Source of the DNA: Grammothele lineata
Taxonomy: Eukaryota; Basidiomycota; Agaricomycetes; Polyporales; Polyporaceae
DNA length: 64,000 bases
NCBI GenBank assembly: GCA_002150815.3
Contig: NDFF03000051.1
Location: 1-64,000, forward strand
Direction of reading: 5' to 3'
A program made the translations under genes and the position numbers. A model generated the notes under the pieces. It saw nothing but the letters and a program-made list of their open reading frames with translations, ran no database searches and was not told where the DNA came from. Numbering within the stretch: position 1 is the first letter of the stretch; every line of letters begins with the position of its first letter. Of this stretch, positions 22,966 through 35,763 are shown piece by piece.

Positions 22966-25562
22966 CTAGAGCGGCACGCTCGCGTTCCAATTCCCGCCCC
23001 ACCACCTCTTGACCCTCTCCCCTCCCCACTCGTCATACTCCGCCCTCGTCACCCCGACCCGCCCAAACTCGTCCGTGCGCGCAAAGTCCGCCATGCCCCT
23101 CCACGCATCCATCTGTGCGTCCCCCGCCTGGACGACCCTCAGCCCCATCTCAGGGGGCAAGATCGGTCTGAGCGCCGCGTGCAGCCTCTCCTTCAACCCC
23201 GGAATCTTCGACGGGCCCCCAGTGAGGAACACGTTCCCCACCAACCGCCCCTTCTCCCCCTCCCCCGGAAACCTCGCGAGCACACTCTGCAAAACCTCCC
23301 CCAACCCCGCCGAGTCCACCCCCGCCATGTGCGGGGCGAACCACGCCTCGGGGACGCGCCAGCGCTCGACGTTGAGGTGCACGCGCGCGCGCCCGGGGAC
23401 GTCCGCCTCGTCGTACGCGGGGCGGAAGGCGGCCATGAGCGCGGAGCGCTGCGAGGCGAGCGCGGCGTGTGTTTGGGCCTCGGTGAAGGAGGGGTCGTGC
23501 TGGATTAGCTTTTGCTCGACGGCGGCGAGCGAGGCGAGGTCGTCTTCTTCGTCTGAGGAGGGCGCGGCGGTGTTCTGCGTGGATGAGTGTCGGTTAGTCA
23601 GTGAATGGGGGAGAGAGGGGGGGCGTACGATCTTGCGGTAGATCGCCCAGTCTGCGTCGTCTGCACCGAACATGTCCTCTAAAAGTCCCTTCAGCACGCA
23701 GGTACAAAGTAGCTCACGACGACAACTCACCCCCACCCGCCTTCCTCCTCTTCTTCGGCACACGGTCGTCCGCCGCCAAATTCGCAATGTTCTTCATCCT
23801 CGCCTGGCTCGCCGCGCTCTTCCTGTCCGCGAGCGCCGCCTTCCTCCGCGTGCGCTCCTTGATGCGCGTCATGAGCGCCTCCTGCTCCCTGCGCAGCCGC
23901 GCGGCCCACCCGTGCAGGTCGCGGTCGCGCTCTTCCTCCTCCTTGCGCTCCTCTGCCGCGCGCTCCTCGCGCTCGCGCTCTTTCTCGCGTTTGGCGCGCT
24001 CTCGGGCCTCGTGCCCTGCTTTCATGAGCTTCTGCTTCTTCTTCTCTTTCAGCTGGTCCTCGTCTAGGTCCTCGTCGGGGACGTCGACGAGCGGGAAGGA
24101 GGGCGCTGCTTCCTCCTGGAGATCCCTCAGTCAAGGCGTTACGTGAAAGGAATGGGGGCACGTACCTCCACGTCCTCGCCGTCGGCGTCCTTCCGCCGCG
24201 CCTTCTTGAGGTCTGCCTCCAGCTTCTTGATCGTGCTGTCGAGAGAGCCGTCGTCCTTGAAGCCCTCCTCCTTCAACGTCTCTGCCCATTCCTTCTTCGT
24301 CTCCTCCTCGCGCCGCTCCCGCACACTAAGAAGATGCGCCAGGTCCTGCTCTTTCTGAAGGAGCTACATGCGTGCCGGAATATCAGGACGGACACGACAA
24401 GTTGACGAAGCCTGCCAACGCACCTTCTCCATCCTCGACTTCGCAGCGAGCTCCTGCAACTTCCGCCCCTGCTCCCGCCTCCTCTCCGCGATCCGCGCGA
24501 GCTCCTCCTCCGTCTTCTCCTCGGTGACGGGCACGGTGTACGGAAACTGGATGATCCGCTCGCTCGCGCGCATGTTCAGTGGGTCCTTGAGCCGGCGTAG
24601 CAGCGCGGTGTAGTCGGGCGAGAACTCGCAGAAGTTCTGCAGCATCCACTGCGTCCTCGCTCGGCTCAGATTTTCCTTGTCAGACGCGGGGGAGAGGAGG
24701 GGGGAGACTCACGTTACACTGTATGGGCGTCACCCGGTTGGGGAATGTTGGGTACTTGAGCTGGATGAGCTTGAGGAGGTAGTCGGTGGCTTGCGACGCG
24801 CCCCAGTTGATCCGCTTGGCGTGGCTCATGAGGCCCTTGCCGTCCAGGATGGGTACGACGGACGTGGATGCGGTGTTGAAGGAGACGACGAGGCCGTCAC
24901 CGTGGAAGGGGACGGGTGGGGAGGGGAGGTTGTTGTGGTAGAAGGACATGACGGAGTCGACGCAGAAGGCAAGGGAGGGGACGGAGTATTGCTCGAACAT
25001 AAGCTCGGAGGTCACTAAGAGGGGCACACGTTGACTGGTGGGATCTATGCGTAACGTTCACTGGACACTTACAAGCTCTTGAATGCAAGGGCGAAGACAA
25101 TCGCTCGGTCATAAGGATGGGATGGTCCACTGTTGGAGTATCAATTCCGAGGTGTATGAACGCATAGTCGAGCGCATTTTCCTTCCCTCACCGTGTCAGC
25201 CCGGCGCAATGTTCATACAATGTCATTCAAGCACATACCAGCGCGTCGAAGTTGAGCAACACGTCTCCCTCCCAAGGAGTCTTCGCCTGCGACCTTGCGC
25301 CGCCCTCAATGTCAATCCCCTCCCCGAACAGCAGCAGCGGCTTGTTCGTCTTCCTCTCCTTATACTTGGCAATCATGTTGATGCCCGTCCGCGGCGTCTC
25401 CGACGTGCAGAAGCCGAAGCGCAGGTGCGTCGAGCCATTGTCGATACAGAGCGGAGTCTGCTTGTCGCGGTGCTCGTCGTAGGACGCGGGGACGTGGACG
25501 GTCGGGAGGGGCTGGATGGGGAGGTAAGAGATGGCGGACTCATCCACCTCCATCTTCTCCAT
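22966..25562 (-). CDS. ARP5: Actin-related protein 5, INO80 complex subunit
   Basis: A minus-strand gene of about eight exons; the first three are 25562-25239, 25181-25073 and 25014-24713. The actin fold is split as in Arp5. The N-terminal half has LCIDNGSTHLRFGF, MIAKYKERKTNKPLLLFGE, SQAKTPWEGDVLLNF, HPILMTERLSSPLHSR, LMFEQYSVPSLAFCVDSVMS and MSHAKRINWGASQATDYLL. Then comes a long, highly charged Lys/Glu/Arg helical insertion (exons at about 24640-23735) typical of Arp5. The C-terminal half has EDMFGADDADWAIYR, then LTGGPSKIPGLKERL, and closes near KRWWGGNWNASVPL. Arp5 works with Ies6 in the nucleus to couple INO80 ATP hydrolysis to nucleosome sliding. The start chosen is the ATG at 25562; the frame is open further upstream but offers no ATG. 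Exon edges in the charged insertion are approximate. It shares no promoter with its neighbours. Confidence 0.93.
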
Positions 25563-25826
25563 CTTCGAGGCGTCGGCGGCAGAGGCAGGAGCAATACGGG
25601 GGAGAGCGAGGGCGCGACATGCCAATTGTTCGCGAAGCCGGATGCGCGCTCCCCCACTGCCCACAGTTGTTGCTCCCAATTTGGAAAATCCTCCTAACCT
25701 CTCGCCGGTGTCTCACCATGATAAAGTTGCTCTAAAGACAATCGAAGGATACATATGCGAGATATAGACAAACCAAGCATAATCAATGTACAGTAGATAG
25801 TATGGATGCCACCAACGAGGACACGA

Positions 25827-28800
25827 TTATTTGCTCTTCCTAGGGCTCGCAGTGCTCGCCTTCAAAGCCTTTACCCTGGCTCGTCTGCACACCGTACAAT
25901 AACAAACCCCATTTTCCTCAGAGAGACCCTTCAGCGCGATCTTCATATCTTCCTCGAACTCCGGCGAGACTGAGAAAGGGAGACTCCACCTGAGGGCGTC
26001 CACATCGCGTGCCAGCTTCCTCAGCGTCTCGACGTTGCAAGCTTTGTGTACCTCTGCTGTCGGAACGAGCGCGTAGTGCAGAGCCACGGCCTCCTGCAGC
26101 AAACGTCTGTAGCGGGAGCTGTGAGCTGACTAATTTTGGGAGAAAGGGAGTGAAACTGACGTGATGTGTGAGAAGGCGGACTGCGCCTCCTTCAAGTCCG
26201 CATCCTGGGCCATCGTCGCAGTCCTCTTGGCGTCGAGCCGGGCTTGATAGACGCGAGTCCTAAGGGCGGTGACCGCCAAAAAGAGGTGCACTGCAGGGCC
26301 CAGGAACAGCATACGGTACTTCCACAGATCTTGAAAGGTGATGTCGAACGGGGCCGCGGTGGCGAACGCGGTGATGGCCTGGTGTCGCTTCATTTGCTTG
26401 GGTGAGCCACGCTGGAGCTTGTAACGCCGCGAAACGCGACGTCGATAAAAATTCGCGATGGTTTCGGCAGCTGCTCGTTCCTTCTCAACCAGCCTACCGG
26501 GAGAGATAGGAGAGGTCTGTGCTGTCGGAGTGCTGTCTTCCGTGTTGCTCGAATGCACGTCGCCGTCCATGTCGTCCGCTTCGTCGAGGGTGTCGTCTTC
26601 ATCACCTTCATCGTCCAGATTGAGCATGGGTTTTGGACGCTTGGTGGGCGGCTTCCTGACTGCGACGATTCCCTTTAGAGCGAGCTTCATCTCTTTTTCG
26701 CATTCCTGGGTGGCGGACGGCGGAAGGCTTCGCATGAGCGTTTCTGCCTCCAGCGTGAACGTCTTCAGTTGCTCGATATCACGGCTCCGGTGAACTGCTC
26801 CCGTGGGTGCGAGTGCCTGGTGTAGCCGCTGTGACTCTTTGAATAGGCGGCTGCACAACATTGATCGTCAGATCATGAACAAGATTGGGAGGGAAGCGCG
26901 TACCTCATCTGCGTGAGGGACGACTGCACAGTTTCGAGTTCGAGATGCTGGACGACGTTGAACCGCTTCTTGGCGACGGACCGGGCTTCATACAGGTGGT
27001 TCTTCATGAGCTCTATCGCGATGAAGAGATGGGCTGCAGGACCCAAGAACAGCATCCGATAGTGAGGTTTCGGCCATTCGACCACGCGAGCTTGGGCTGC
27101 GAATGACGCGAAGATCCGACGGCGCATCTCCTGCAGCGGACTCTGTTTCCGTACACTCGTTCGTGCCAAATGTCTTTTGAAAGCGTAGACGATCTTCGTT
27201 CCGGCGAGCACCTCAGCCTCAGTAAGGGTGACAAGGGCGTGAGTGGACTGCTTGGCGTCGATCGCCCTGGCGATTCGGTCGACATCGACGGTCTGTGAGT
27301 AGCCATCTTGGGTACCTCGCTCCTCGATCGCTTCCTGGGCATCTTCAGCTTCCTCCGCAGCGTTGGCGCCTTGGTTTGACACCACTGTCGGGACAAACGG
27401 CGCAGCTTCTGCGCGGAGGACACCGCCGGGCGCGCTAGAGCCACTCGTCTTCAACAGCGAAGGTATGTCCTCGGTCCGGTTGTACACGACGCGCCGAACG
27501 TTGAGCACTGTGGAATTCGGTACCATGACGGAGCCATGATGAAGCTGGATCAACTCGTCGAACTGAGACTCCGTTGTTGACGCCCTGAGCGCCTTGAGTA
27601 GCTGCTCCCAAATCTTCGCGTTCACGTACCTGTATGACGACCGTCAGGATTTGAAAGTTGGCGCGAGATATAGGGGAAGATGAACTTACTTCTCAATCAA
27701 AGGGCTCAATGGCCGCTCGGGTTTACGTATAGACACGATCGCTCTCTGAATGTCACTTCTAACGGCATACGACGACTGATTGCGTCCCCCTGCAAGCGAA
27801 TCTCAGTCGACGTACCAGAGTTGTACTTATAACGCTTACATAAACACAGATTTCTGCATCTGGAGAGGCAATTTAAGCCCAGGGGAATATGAGTTGAGGA
27901 GATGCGTACGTACATTCGGGCGAAGAAAGTAGTCCGGGTATAATGCGCCACTGAAGACAGAGAACGATTGTCAAAGAGAAGGAAGTCTATGTTTAGGATT
28001 CTCTCTTAGTCACTATCCCAGACAGACGTGCATTACTGTGAGACTTACTGGGGATGCCACCGGTATACACCTGCTCCAGCAGGTCTTGCATGTTCTTGGT
28101 GTATACCATGGACAGCAGGGTGACCCGGGTGCGTAGAGCGTTGCACTGCGGAATGAGACGAAGGAGCCAGGCCTTGGGGAGCATGACGTCATGAAGTGTG
28201 CTGTTGGTACTGCGTAGCTTGATTGCAAAAATCATGGAGCCGCAAATGTGATCCATGAGATCGCAGAGGAGGCCGATATCTATTGGAATCTTCTTCTCTA
28301 GCACATGGCTGTGGAGATCTATACGTGAGTGATATATCGTTCAACAACAGAGTGACATACTTCATGAAGAGAATACCGCGGTCCAGGGCGGTCTCGCTAG
28401 TATTCTGCATCAAACTCAAGACGTCCAACACAACGTAGCTCATCCCTTGATCTCTAAGAAGATAGGCAGGCCGGAAGGCGGATGCACAGGGAATACGTTG
28501 CAAGTATTGAGGGGCGTTTCGTGAATCGAATTCCAAGGCAAGACGTCCGAAGCGGACCAAACCAGTAAGGAAACGACGGGAATCCTTGATAGGGTGAAGT
28601 TGATAGAGCGAATCACGCGTCCACGTTGCAATCGCGTGACGCCCAGCCTTCCACTCAGGTATAAGGTCGGGAGCCAGTACGTGTAAGCCGCCGAGCTTGT
28701 AGTAGGGAGGGAAGAGCGCGTCGTGCAACAAAGAAAGCCATTCGCTATAAAGTCACGGAGTTAAATTCGTTTTTCCAAGAGACTGATCGTACTTACGATT

Positions 28801-31800
28801 GTCGCTGGAACATCTCCGCTGAGCTCTCTATCTTGTATACGGTGTGGAATATCATGATCTGCTGGATGTGGACCCGGACGCGGGTAATATACGTGTCAGC
28901 GTCGTGTTCTTTGGCAGCAAGATGTTGACGAGGACAATCGTTCCTGTTACACCGCCCAAACACGCTGAACGGTATGCATGGTTGAAGCGGGCGAACAACC
29001 GAACATAGAGTTGTCTCTGCCCTGACGCGGTTGAGGAGGCGGTCCTTGAGAACCCACGTGATGAGACGGTCCAATTCTCCGCGTGGAACTGAAATGCCAT
29101 TCTCATGTGGGCGTGAGCTAGGAGCGAGACGTGGATTACATCGCTTCGCGAGGAGTGAATTGGCAGGGAGGAGAAAGAGGTCTTCCGTTAGAGGTGCGCA
29201 GGCAAACAATTTGCGAAGGACGGCGTGGTTGCTGGGTGTCGAGATTTCCGTGAACTGCTGGAGTCTCCACGTATAGGAGTAGAAGATCCGAAGGTGTTTT
29301 TCTATCTCTTTGAGCGATGCGTTCTGGAGAGGAAGGGGCGTGGAGAAAACGTGATCTATGCATAGGAAAGCTGCCGCCACGTTTCTACGACGAAGAAACT
29401 TAGGATCAAGGGAAAGCAAGGTCCGGGTGTCGCGTTTTGAAATGGCTCGGAACATAGAAACCTAGCGAAGGAATCAGCTTATATAGACGGCGCATTGTCT
29501 GAGGAACGCACCTCATCCCGAAGATTTTCGTCGACATTCGCGTCTTCCATGCCATCCGTGAGTTGCAGAAGCTTCGTCACAGCCGAGGTGGTCGCACGCA
29601 TCTCTTCGGACATGCTGATACCACAGGACAAGTGCTGCCAAAGTCCATCGAGGACGCACGTGAACGCCCGCTTCAGAGACGTTTCATTGTTACGATCGAG
29701 CATCAGGAGGCGAATCGCCTCCAAGGTGTTGTTCTCGGCGAGATGAATGTCCGCTGCTTCGGCGTATCTTCCTATATGCTCCAAAAGAGAAGCGCGAGCA
29801 ACATCAAGGCCGTAGTCGTCCATGTACTCCATCGCCTCGTCGTCTGTGTCGAATAAAGCTCTTGCCTTCCTATAAGCGCGTCAACGCGTTTAGAACCGGT
29901 GATACGATACTAAGGGGGGAATATCACTACCTGATCTGTTTCTCTCGTAGGAAGTAGAGACGCGACACGTCTACGATGCTCTCCGCCACAGGAGCTGCAA
30001 TTTGATCTTTGTGTGATTGGATGACGTCCACCGCATCGTCGAACTTTCCCGCCTTCCGGAAGTGCTGCGCAGCGAGGGTGTACTCCGCGGCGGACCGGAA
30101 CGCTTGCGCAGCGTTGTAATCTTCGTTCGCGTGGACATAGCACTCGGCCGCGATACGGTAATACGCCCTCTTCTCGGTGACGGCTTCCTGAGCAGACGCT
30201 ACGAACGCTTCAGCAGCGATGTTGAATGCGAGGACCTTGGCTGTTGAGTCCCCGCGGGTCACGGGGGCGGACCGGGCAACTTCACGCAGGTAGTAAGCGT
30301 GAGCCACCTCCTTCTCCCTCGGCAAACCGGCGCGCTCGTAGCAGTGCATGGCCTGCATGTATCGGCGATTATTGAAGAGCGAGAGTGCGGTCTTGGACCA
30401 ATCCGCTGCCGTCGACGACACTGCGAGTTGAGGCACGTCTGTCCCCGGGGTGCAGTTCTGGATCTGGTCCTTGTATGTCCACACCGTCCGCATTGGTTCG
30501 CCCTTCTCCGAGCCGTCTGCAATCCACAGGTTCTTGCGTGCTCTCGTGATTGCGACATATAGGAACTTCAGCTGGATTGGGCGTTAGCGGGAGCGAAACG
30601 ATGGTGTAATTGAATCGGGCGCCTCACCTCACGGCATATGCCGCTGTGACGTGCCTCGTCGAACCGCGGTGACGGATGCTTGGTGCGTTCCTCCGGCGGA
30701 AGAGCGTTGAGAACAACTCGCCATTGCGATAGGTCTGCCGTAGAATCCTCGAAGAAGTTGTATAGGAGGACCTGATGAAGCGTTAGGCATTAGGTCCCGC
30801 GAGACGCGAATCTCAATGTACGTACGTCGTTGAACTCGAGACCTTTGCTCTCGTAGAGTGTCCTGAGTGCTGTCTGTCAACTGATCCGTTCGTCTGCGAT
30901 ATGGGGCGACGTACAAGATCAACCCGATGTCTCCAACTTCGTCTCTGAGTTTGGTGCGCGCGGCGTCGTCGCGGACAAGAATGCCTAAGTACTTATCAGC
31001 GAAGTGGCTAGTAGAATACGATGACATATACGTACACTGCTCTGCACCGAACTCGAGATGGTTCCCTCTACAATTCGGATCAGCATTATACCAAGGACAG
31101 AAGATGACGTCACTTACGACTCTCCGAATAGGAACTGCTCATACCGCACTGTGTGCTGGTCCCAGCCGCTGAAGAAGACCGGTTTGAGTCCGTCGATTAT
31201 GCCTGTCTCTTGCGCTAGAGCATCGATCGCGTGAGGCCAGAACTGCGTGATGAGCTGGATGACCGAGTGCGCGCAGCTGACGATGCCGCCATGCGATCGG
31301 TAGTTGACTGCGAGGTGGAACGTCTCGGGCGGCGCAGACGTCTCAGCGTTGGGCGCGATGTTCGCCTGGTGCGGGAGGACGGCGTCAATACCGTACACCG
31401 CGCGCTAGCGTAACGTGATTATTACTCACCTCCTCGAACCGGTAGAGGAATGACTTGAGGTCGTCGAAGCGGAAAGCGCTCCCGACCGAGATCGTCTGCG
31501 CTGTGTCTCCCGCCCAGAACATTCCAGCAGGGTTACGACAAAGCGTCCTCAGCACTAACGAAAAGAGGCCGATCAACATACGCGCGTCATTCCGCGAGCG
31601 CCTGGTCACGCACCAAGCGCGTCAATTAGGAGATTGTCCTGCGCTTCATCCACGTATCTGGAGGCAGGAACACGTCAAGAGAGGCTGACGAGAAGGAAGA
31701 GAGGACGAACATGAAGTCCATATCCTGACCAGGAACACCCATAGACTTCAAGAACTTGATGAGCGCGTGCGTCCTATCAGCCGCATCATAGTCCCTGCGC

Positions 31801-34800
31801 TCCTTCTTCCTCTTCAAATACGCCTTGAATAACTTGTATATAGTGTCGCGCTGGTTGGCGAACGTGCTCTGCGTACGATGGCTTAGGCCAACGTAAGTAT
31901 TCTTGTCCAGGTATCCCTCCTCTTTCTCGAGCGCCTGTTCTGACCCCTTGATAACGCCCATGAATTCTCCGAAAACCAGCGTCGGATCTGGGGTAAGTCC
32001 GAGTGAGTCTGGGGTGTACACGCACAACCGCTCCAGAGCGCACCTAGTCCCTTCGTGAGACCTTGCGGGAAGCGTGACCAGTACTCTTCTAAGAAGGTCC
32101 CGAAGGAGACAAACGACGCCTTGCGCTGCTGCATGTAGTCATTCGACAAGCCTTCATCGCGAGGCTGAGAGTCCTGAAGCTCGAGCACTTCCTTCAGGGC
32201 CTTCGATGCTGCCTCCTCCTTCTGCAGGATTGACCGACGCTCATGGAATTCGGCTTCGAGAAGTCTACAAATCTATGGAGTCGCCATGCATGAGAGACGA
32301 CTACTATTTTCAACGCAAGAGGACTCACGTGATCATACGTCACGAACATGGGGAAGTGTTCGTCCTTCAGCGCTCCGTATCGTTTCGGTAGCTCCCCGCG
32401 CCAGTACGTTTCTTCATCCCGGTCGACGAGCCCTTGCTCCTGCTGGTGCTTCTTACGCTGCGCTATCTTCTGGAGCTCCTCAGCAGACTGTCCCGCGGTC
32501 GAGAGAGAGTCGAGCAACTTGACGAAGTACTCTTCAACTTTGTCTGCAAGTACGCGCGACTGAGTGACGAAGAGTTGGCGCGGCTTCGCCATCGTGTCGC
32601 GTTGAATGCCCCATGCTCGCTCAATGCCGAGCATCTTGAATAGCATTGTCGTCGTCTTCCTGCAGGGGAATCAACCAACGTTCGACTCGGCGCAGAAACA
32701 CACCTACCCTGTTCCACTCCTGCCAAGAACATAGCACGAATGGGGGTGCTCGATGATCTTCTGCTCGTGCGGGCTGCCCGAAAGGAGTTAGCGAAAACTC
32801 GTCACACAAAGGGGGTGTGCACGTACCTCACGCTGAACACGTGCTGCACCTCTTGGTCGGCCAGAATACCTGCGGACTGTTCAACCTATGAAGCGATAAT
32901 GCGTGTAACGCTCACATACTGTTGAGCAGAACCTGAGAAAAGGTGACGAACTTCTCGAGTCTGTGGATCATGTCAGTCAGAGCGCTTACTCTTCCGCGAA
33001 GAACATACACCAAGAGTGAGTGGATCTGCGAGAACGTCAGTACGAGCCTAAGAAACGCCAGAGAAGCCACTTGCCTCCTCAAGATCTTCTTTGCGCATGT
33101 CCGCCACCCCTGATACAGGTTCCAATGTAGTATCCTCTGGTGGTTGCGGCCAGCACCCGGGAAGATACACGTTGTCTCCCTTGTTGACGGGTGCATTACG
33201 GAACGTGCATCTGCTCTCGAGATCAGTGGCTATATGCGTACTTGCTAAGAACGGAATACCTCTTCCTATACTCTGTGCCCTTCCGGGCGAGGTGTCTGCC
33301 CATACAGTCCCAGAATCTTCTCTCCAGTTGCGCATGGGTGTAGATTCCGTACACCTTGATGACTATTGTCCATCAGCGTCAACAGCAATTTCGACGGCAT
33401 TGTGGACGCTGGCTACTGACCCTGCCGCTCGACCTGGCACGAACTGGAGATCAGTAAACTGCTGCAGCGATCAACTTCGAAGGCTACGCACAGTACTCTC
33501 AAACTCCGGCATACAATCGACTTGGTACTGAGAATGTCGTGAGAGCCAGAGCAGATGCGTTTCTGACCACGGACATACCACAAGACGAGTATCCCCTGTC
33601 ATCTTGGCCTCGTATATCGGCACCTCCACGTCCAGGCCGGTGAGGCGCTTCTGGTTATCATCCGAGAAGTGGCCTCTGGAAAGCTCTCTGCAAAGGATAT
33701 TAGCAATGTACTCATGGAGTCAGAACAATGGCACTCGCTTGATCTTCTTGATGTAAATTCCGAACATCTTAGCGTCCCGCTTTCGAGCTTGACGAAGGTC
33801 GCGGTCCGCACGAGTCGAGATGAGTATCCGCCACTCCCCGAACCCGTCCGCGCTGTCGAAGTAGAGCGCTGCCTTCATAGGCAACACGTGCTGGAATACA
33901 TCGGGACGTTCGGGCTCGAGGTTATCTTCGATAGGGCGAGGATCTGTCGTTGAAGAGTGGAGGGTGACAGGAACAGTCGCCGTAACTGAGGGTGGAATGT
34001 ACGCGTTCTTGACGAGGGGGATGATGGATGGGACACGGAATAGGTCGAGGTACGTCTTCGCATACAACGTGTGGGGGCAACGAAAGACAGGAAACAAAAC
34101 CAAGACGCACCTCAAGCGCCTCGACCTGTTCCTTCAGAATCGCCGCGCAGAGCGCCGCAGCTCCTTCCTTCGTCGTGGGCAGAGTGTCGGTATAGCTTAG
34201 GATGGTCTTTTTATCGGCTTCAGACATCTGAGTGCCCCTCTTCCCCCGCTTCTTCTTGTTCTGTCCCTTCCGCTTCACCGCAAACTCCACCTCGCCGAAC
34301 TCATTCAGAATATCATCGTCGGCGCCTACGACATCATCGAAGCGGGCTTTGGAGAGTACCCGGAGTGCGGCGGCGGAACTCTCGCTGCGAAGGCGTTGCT
34401 TCTTGATCCACGCTTCTGGTACGCCGGACTCGCGACCATTTGGAAGGAAATGGAAGAAGAGGGGAAAGCGACGGGTCAGCAGGTCGAGCGGGATGGAAGT
34501 AAGGGAAGTCTCATGAGAATCGGGCAAGAGTTGGAGGATGGCTTTGCGGAGCACGCCGTAGCTTCCATCGTTGAAGGCTGTTTGTACCGTTGATTAGGGG
34601 CAAAGGTTGTCTGAACGGAGTCGCCTACCTGACAGGACGAACTCCAGTGCATACGAGGAATCGTTGATAAGCTCAAGGACAATGTCCTTCACAGGCGTAG
34701 CCGGACGTGCAACGAGAGACTCTGCGTTGTTTATCACGGCATCCAAGGTAGACTCCTCCATCAGCAGCGCTGTGTCGAACAAAGCCGGGACGGCTTTCTT

Positions 34801-34854
34801 CAAGACACCGCGACTCCTGGCGGAGGAATTGTCAGATATGACGTCGACCGACAT
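25827..34854 (-). CDS. TRANK1-like SF1 (UvrD-type) helicase with TPR-like repeats, gene A
   Basis: About 9 kb and many exons. Order from the ATG at 34854: a helical N-terminal region (FDTALLMEESTLDAV); PMKAALYFDSADGFGEWRIL (about 33880-33740); KAREADLEKFVTFSQ-type linker exons; P-loop GRSGTGKTTTM (about 32735-32640); motif II YVDEAQDN (about 31640); motif III AGDTAQTIS (about 31500); NYRSHGG (about 31300); motif V LYESKGLEFNDVLLYNFF (split near 30840); motif VI LYVAITRARKNLWI (about 30550). Then come TPR-like repeats (29930-30490) and an alpha-helical region with a C-x8-C-x4-C-x3-H motif (28922-28978). The C-terminal module (YRMLFLGPAAHLF and the following helices) is present twice, at about 27100-26640 and 26320-25860. 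The tail has CYCTVC and is Lys-rich. All helicase motifs are intact, so ATP-dependent nucleic-acid unwinding is likely. The architecture matches fungal TRANK1-like proteins, whose biological role is not established. It lies directly downstream of gene B on the same strand. Confidence 0.85.
25860..27100 (-). repeat. Intragenic tandem duplication of the C-terminal module of gene A
   Basis: Unit 1 contains YRMLFLGPAAHLFIAIELM and RLHQALAPTGAVHRSRDIEQ, and ends EKEMKLALKGI. Unit 2 contains YRMLFLGPAVHLFLAVTAL and ALHYALVPTAEVHKACNVET, and ends EEDMKIALKGL. An intron interrupts both units at the same place, just before the RLF/RLL helix. Gene B has the module once (YRLLFLGAVPHLFVAAECL and RLHKALAPIASVHRQGD), also with that intron. 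The unit was therefore copied as genomic DNA inside gene A. Confidence 0.85.
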
Positions 34855-35763
34855 TGCCGGCAACGTCAAAGTAGACGTGTGCTGTGAGGTCTCGAAAGAC
34901 CAACACCACTCGAACTCTCCGCGGGATACCGCGGAGAACTGAGCAGGCCCTCGGGCGCTGGGTAGATATCACGTCGCGCGAGACCTGTCGGTCTCGCGAA
35001 AGACGATCTGAAGCGGACAACACAATCTGTGTGCCGAGTCGTAGATATGTACGACTGATGCGACGCACGCCGTAGCCTACGGCGTGATTGCGCAGAGAGA
35101 AGCTGAGCTTGCGCTCAACAGATATGGGTGACAATTTTGGTAGGTTGTCTGTGTTGACTCGTTCTGTAGTAAACACAACACAATCCTGAACAAATGTCCA
35201 AGGTCGCGCGGGCGTACAAAGCAAAGGTGCAGGGATCTGTAGGCGTGTGGTCGGGGCTGGGGAAGGGATGGTCGTGGTCGTTAGATGGGTCGTGTTTGTC
35301 TTGAGCCGTTCTGATATGATAGACGCTTGATTCCGGATTTGGACTGATAGCAGGGTTTTCCGATTGATTCGGAGTTTACAAGCGCTAAACTATCGCTCAC
35401 CCAGGAGACGCCGTCTCGGCCCAGTCTCTCAACTTGAAATCGTTGGTATCTAGCCGTCACGATATCTACAACGTACACCGCTACTCCCTTGTGCTATATA
35501 ATCACTCTGCTGTCTCTTCCTGCTCATACCTATAGGATTGGCTTACCGGATAGGCCAAAATGTCAATCCAAGGCTAATCGTCGTCCAAGCGTTGTCTCAC
35601 CATCAAACGGGTCGGCCGACCTCCAACACACAGTTACCACTACGTAGCCTTAGGATTATCGACGTCCTGACGTTCTATCACGGGATGCAACGAAGTTTTT
35701 TCTGCTCCTTCACGGTGTATGATACTAGCAAAAAGTAGAGTGCGCTTTCAGGTTACGGACACG
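34855..35763. promoter_or_regulatory. Upstream region of gene A and 3' flank of gene B
   Basis: No gene was seen. The half nearest gene A is packed with hairpin-forming inverted repeats (34918-35117, listed separately). A perfect 12-bp palindrome, GGTCGGCCGACC, is at 35610-35621. This interval must hold the gene A promoter and the gene B polyadenylation signals. Confidence 0.5.
34918..35117. repeat. Run of six or more hairpin-forming inverted repeats upstream of gene A
   Basis: Perfect arms can be read at 34918-34935 (TCCGCGG, spacer GATA), 34977-34998 (CGCGAGACC, spacer TGTC), 35020-35032 (ACACA, spacer ATC, extended by CGG/CCG at 35014 and 35034), 35038-35055 (GTCGTA, spacer GATATG), 35066-35086 (CACGCCGTAG, spacer C) and 35104-35117 (TGAGC, spacer TTGC). 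In each case the second arm is the exact reverse complement. Arms differ between hairpins, so this is not a tandem repeat. The run begins about 64 nt upstream of the gene A ATG, where it could be promoter DNA or a structured 5' leader. Confidence 0.75.

Noticed and set aside
34918..35117. CRISPR-like array
   Set aside because: The inverted repeats differ in sequence and there are no repeated units or regular spacers; the host is a eukaryote.
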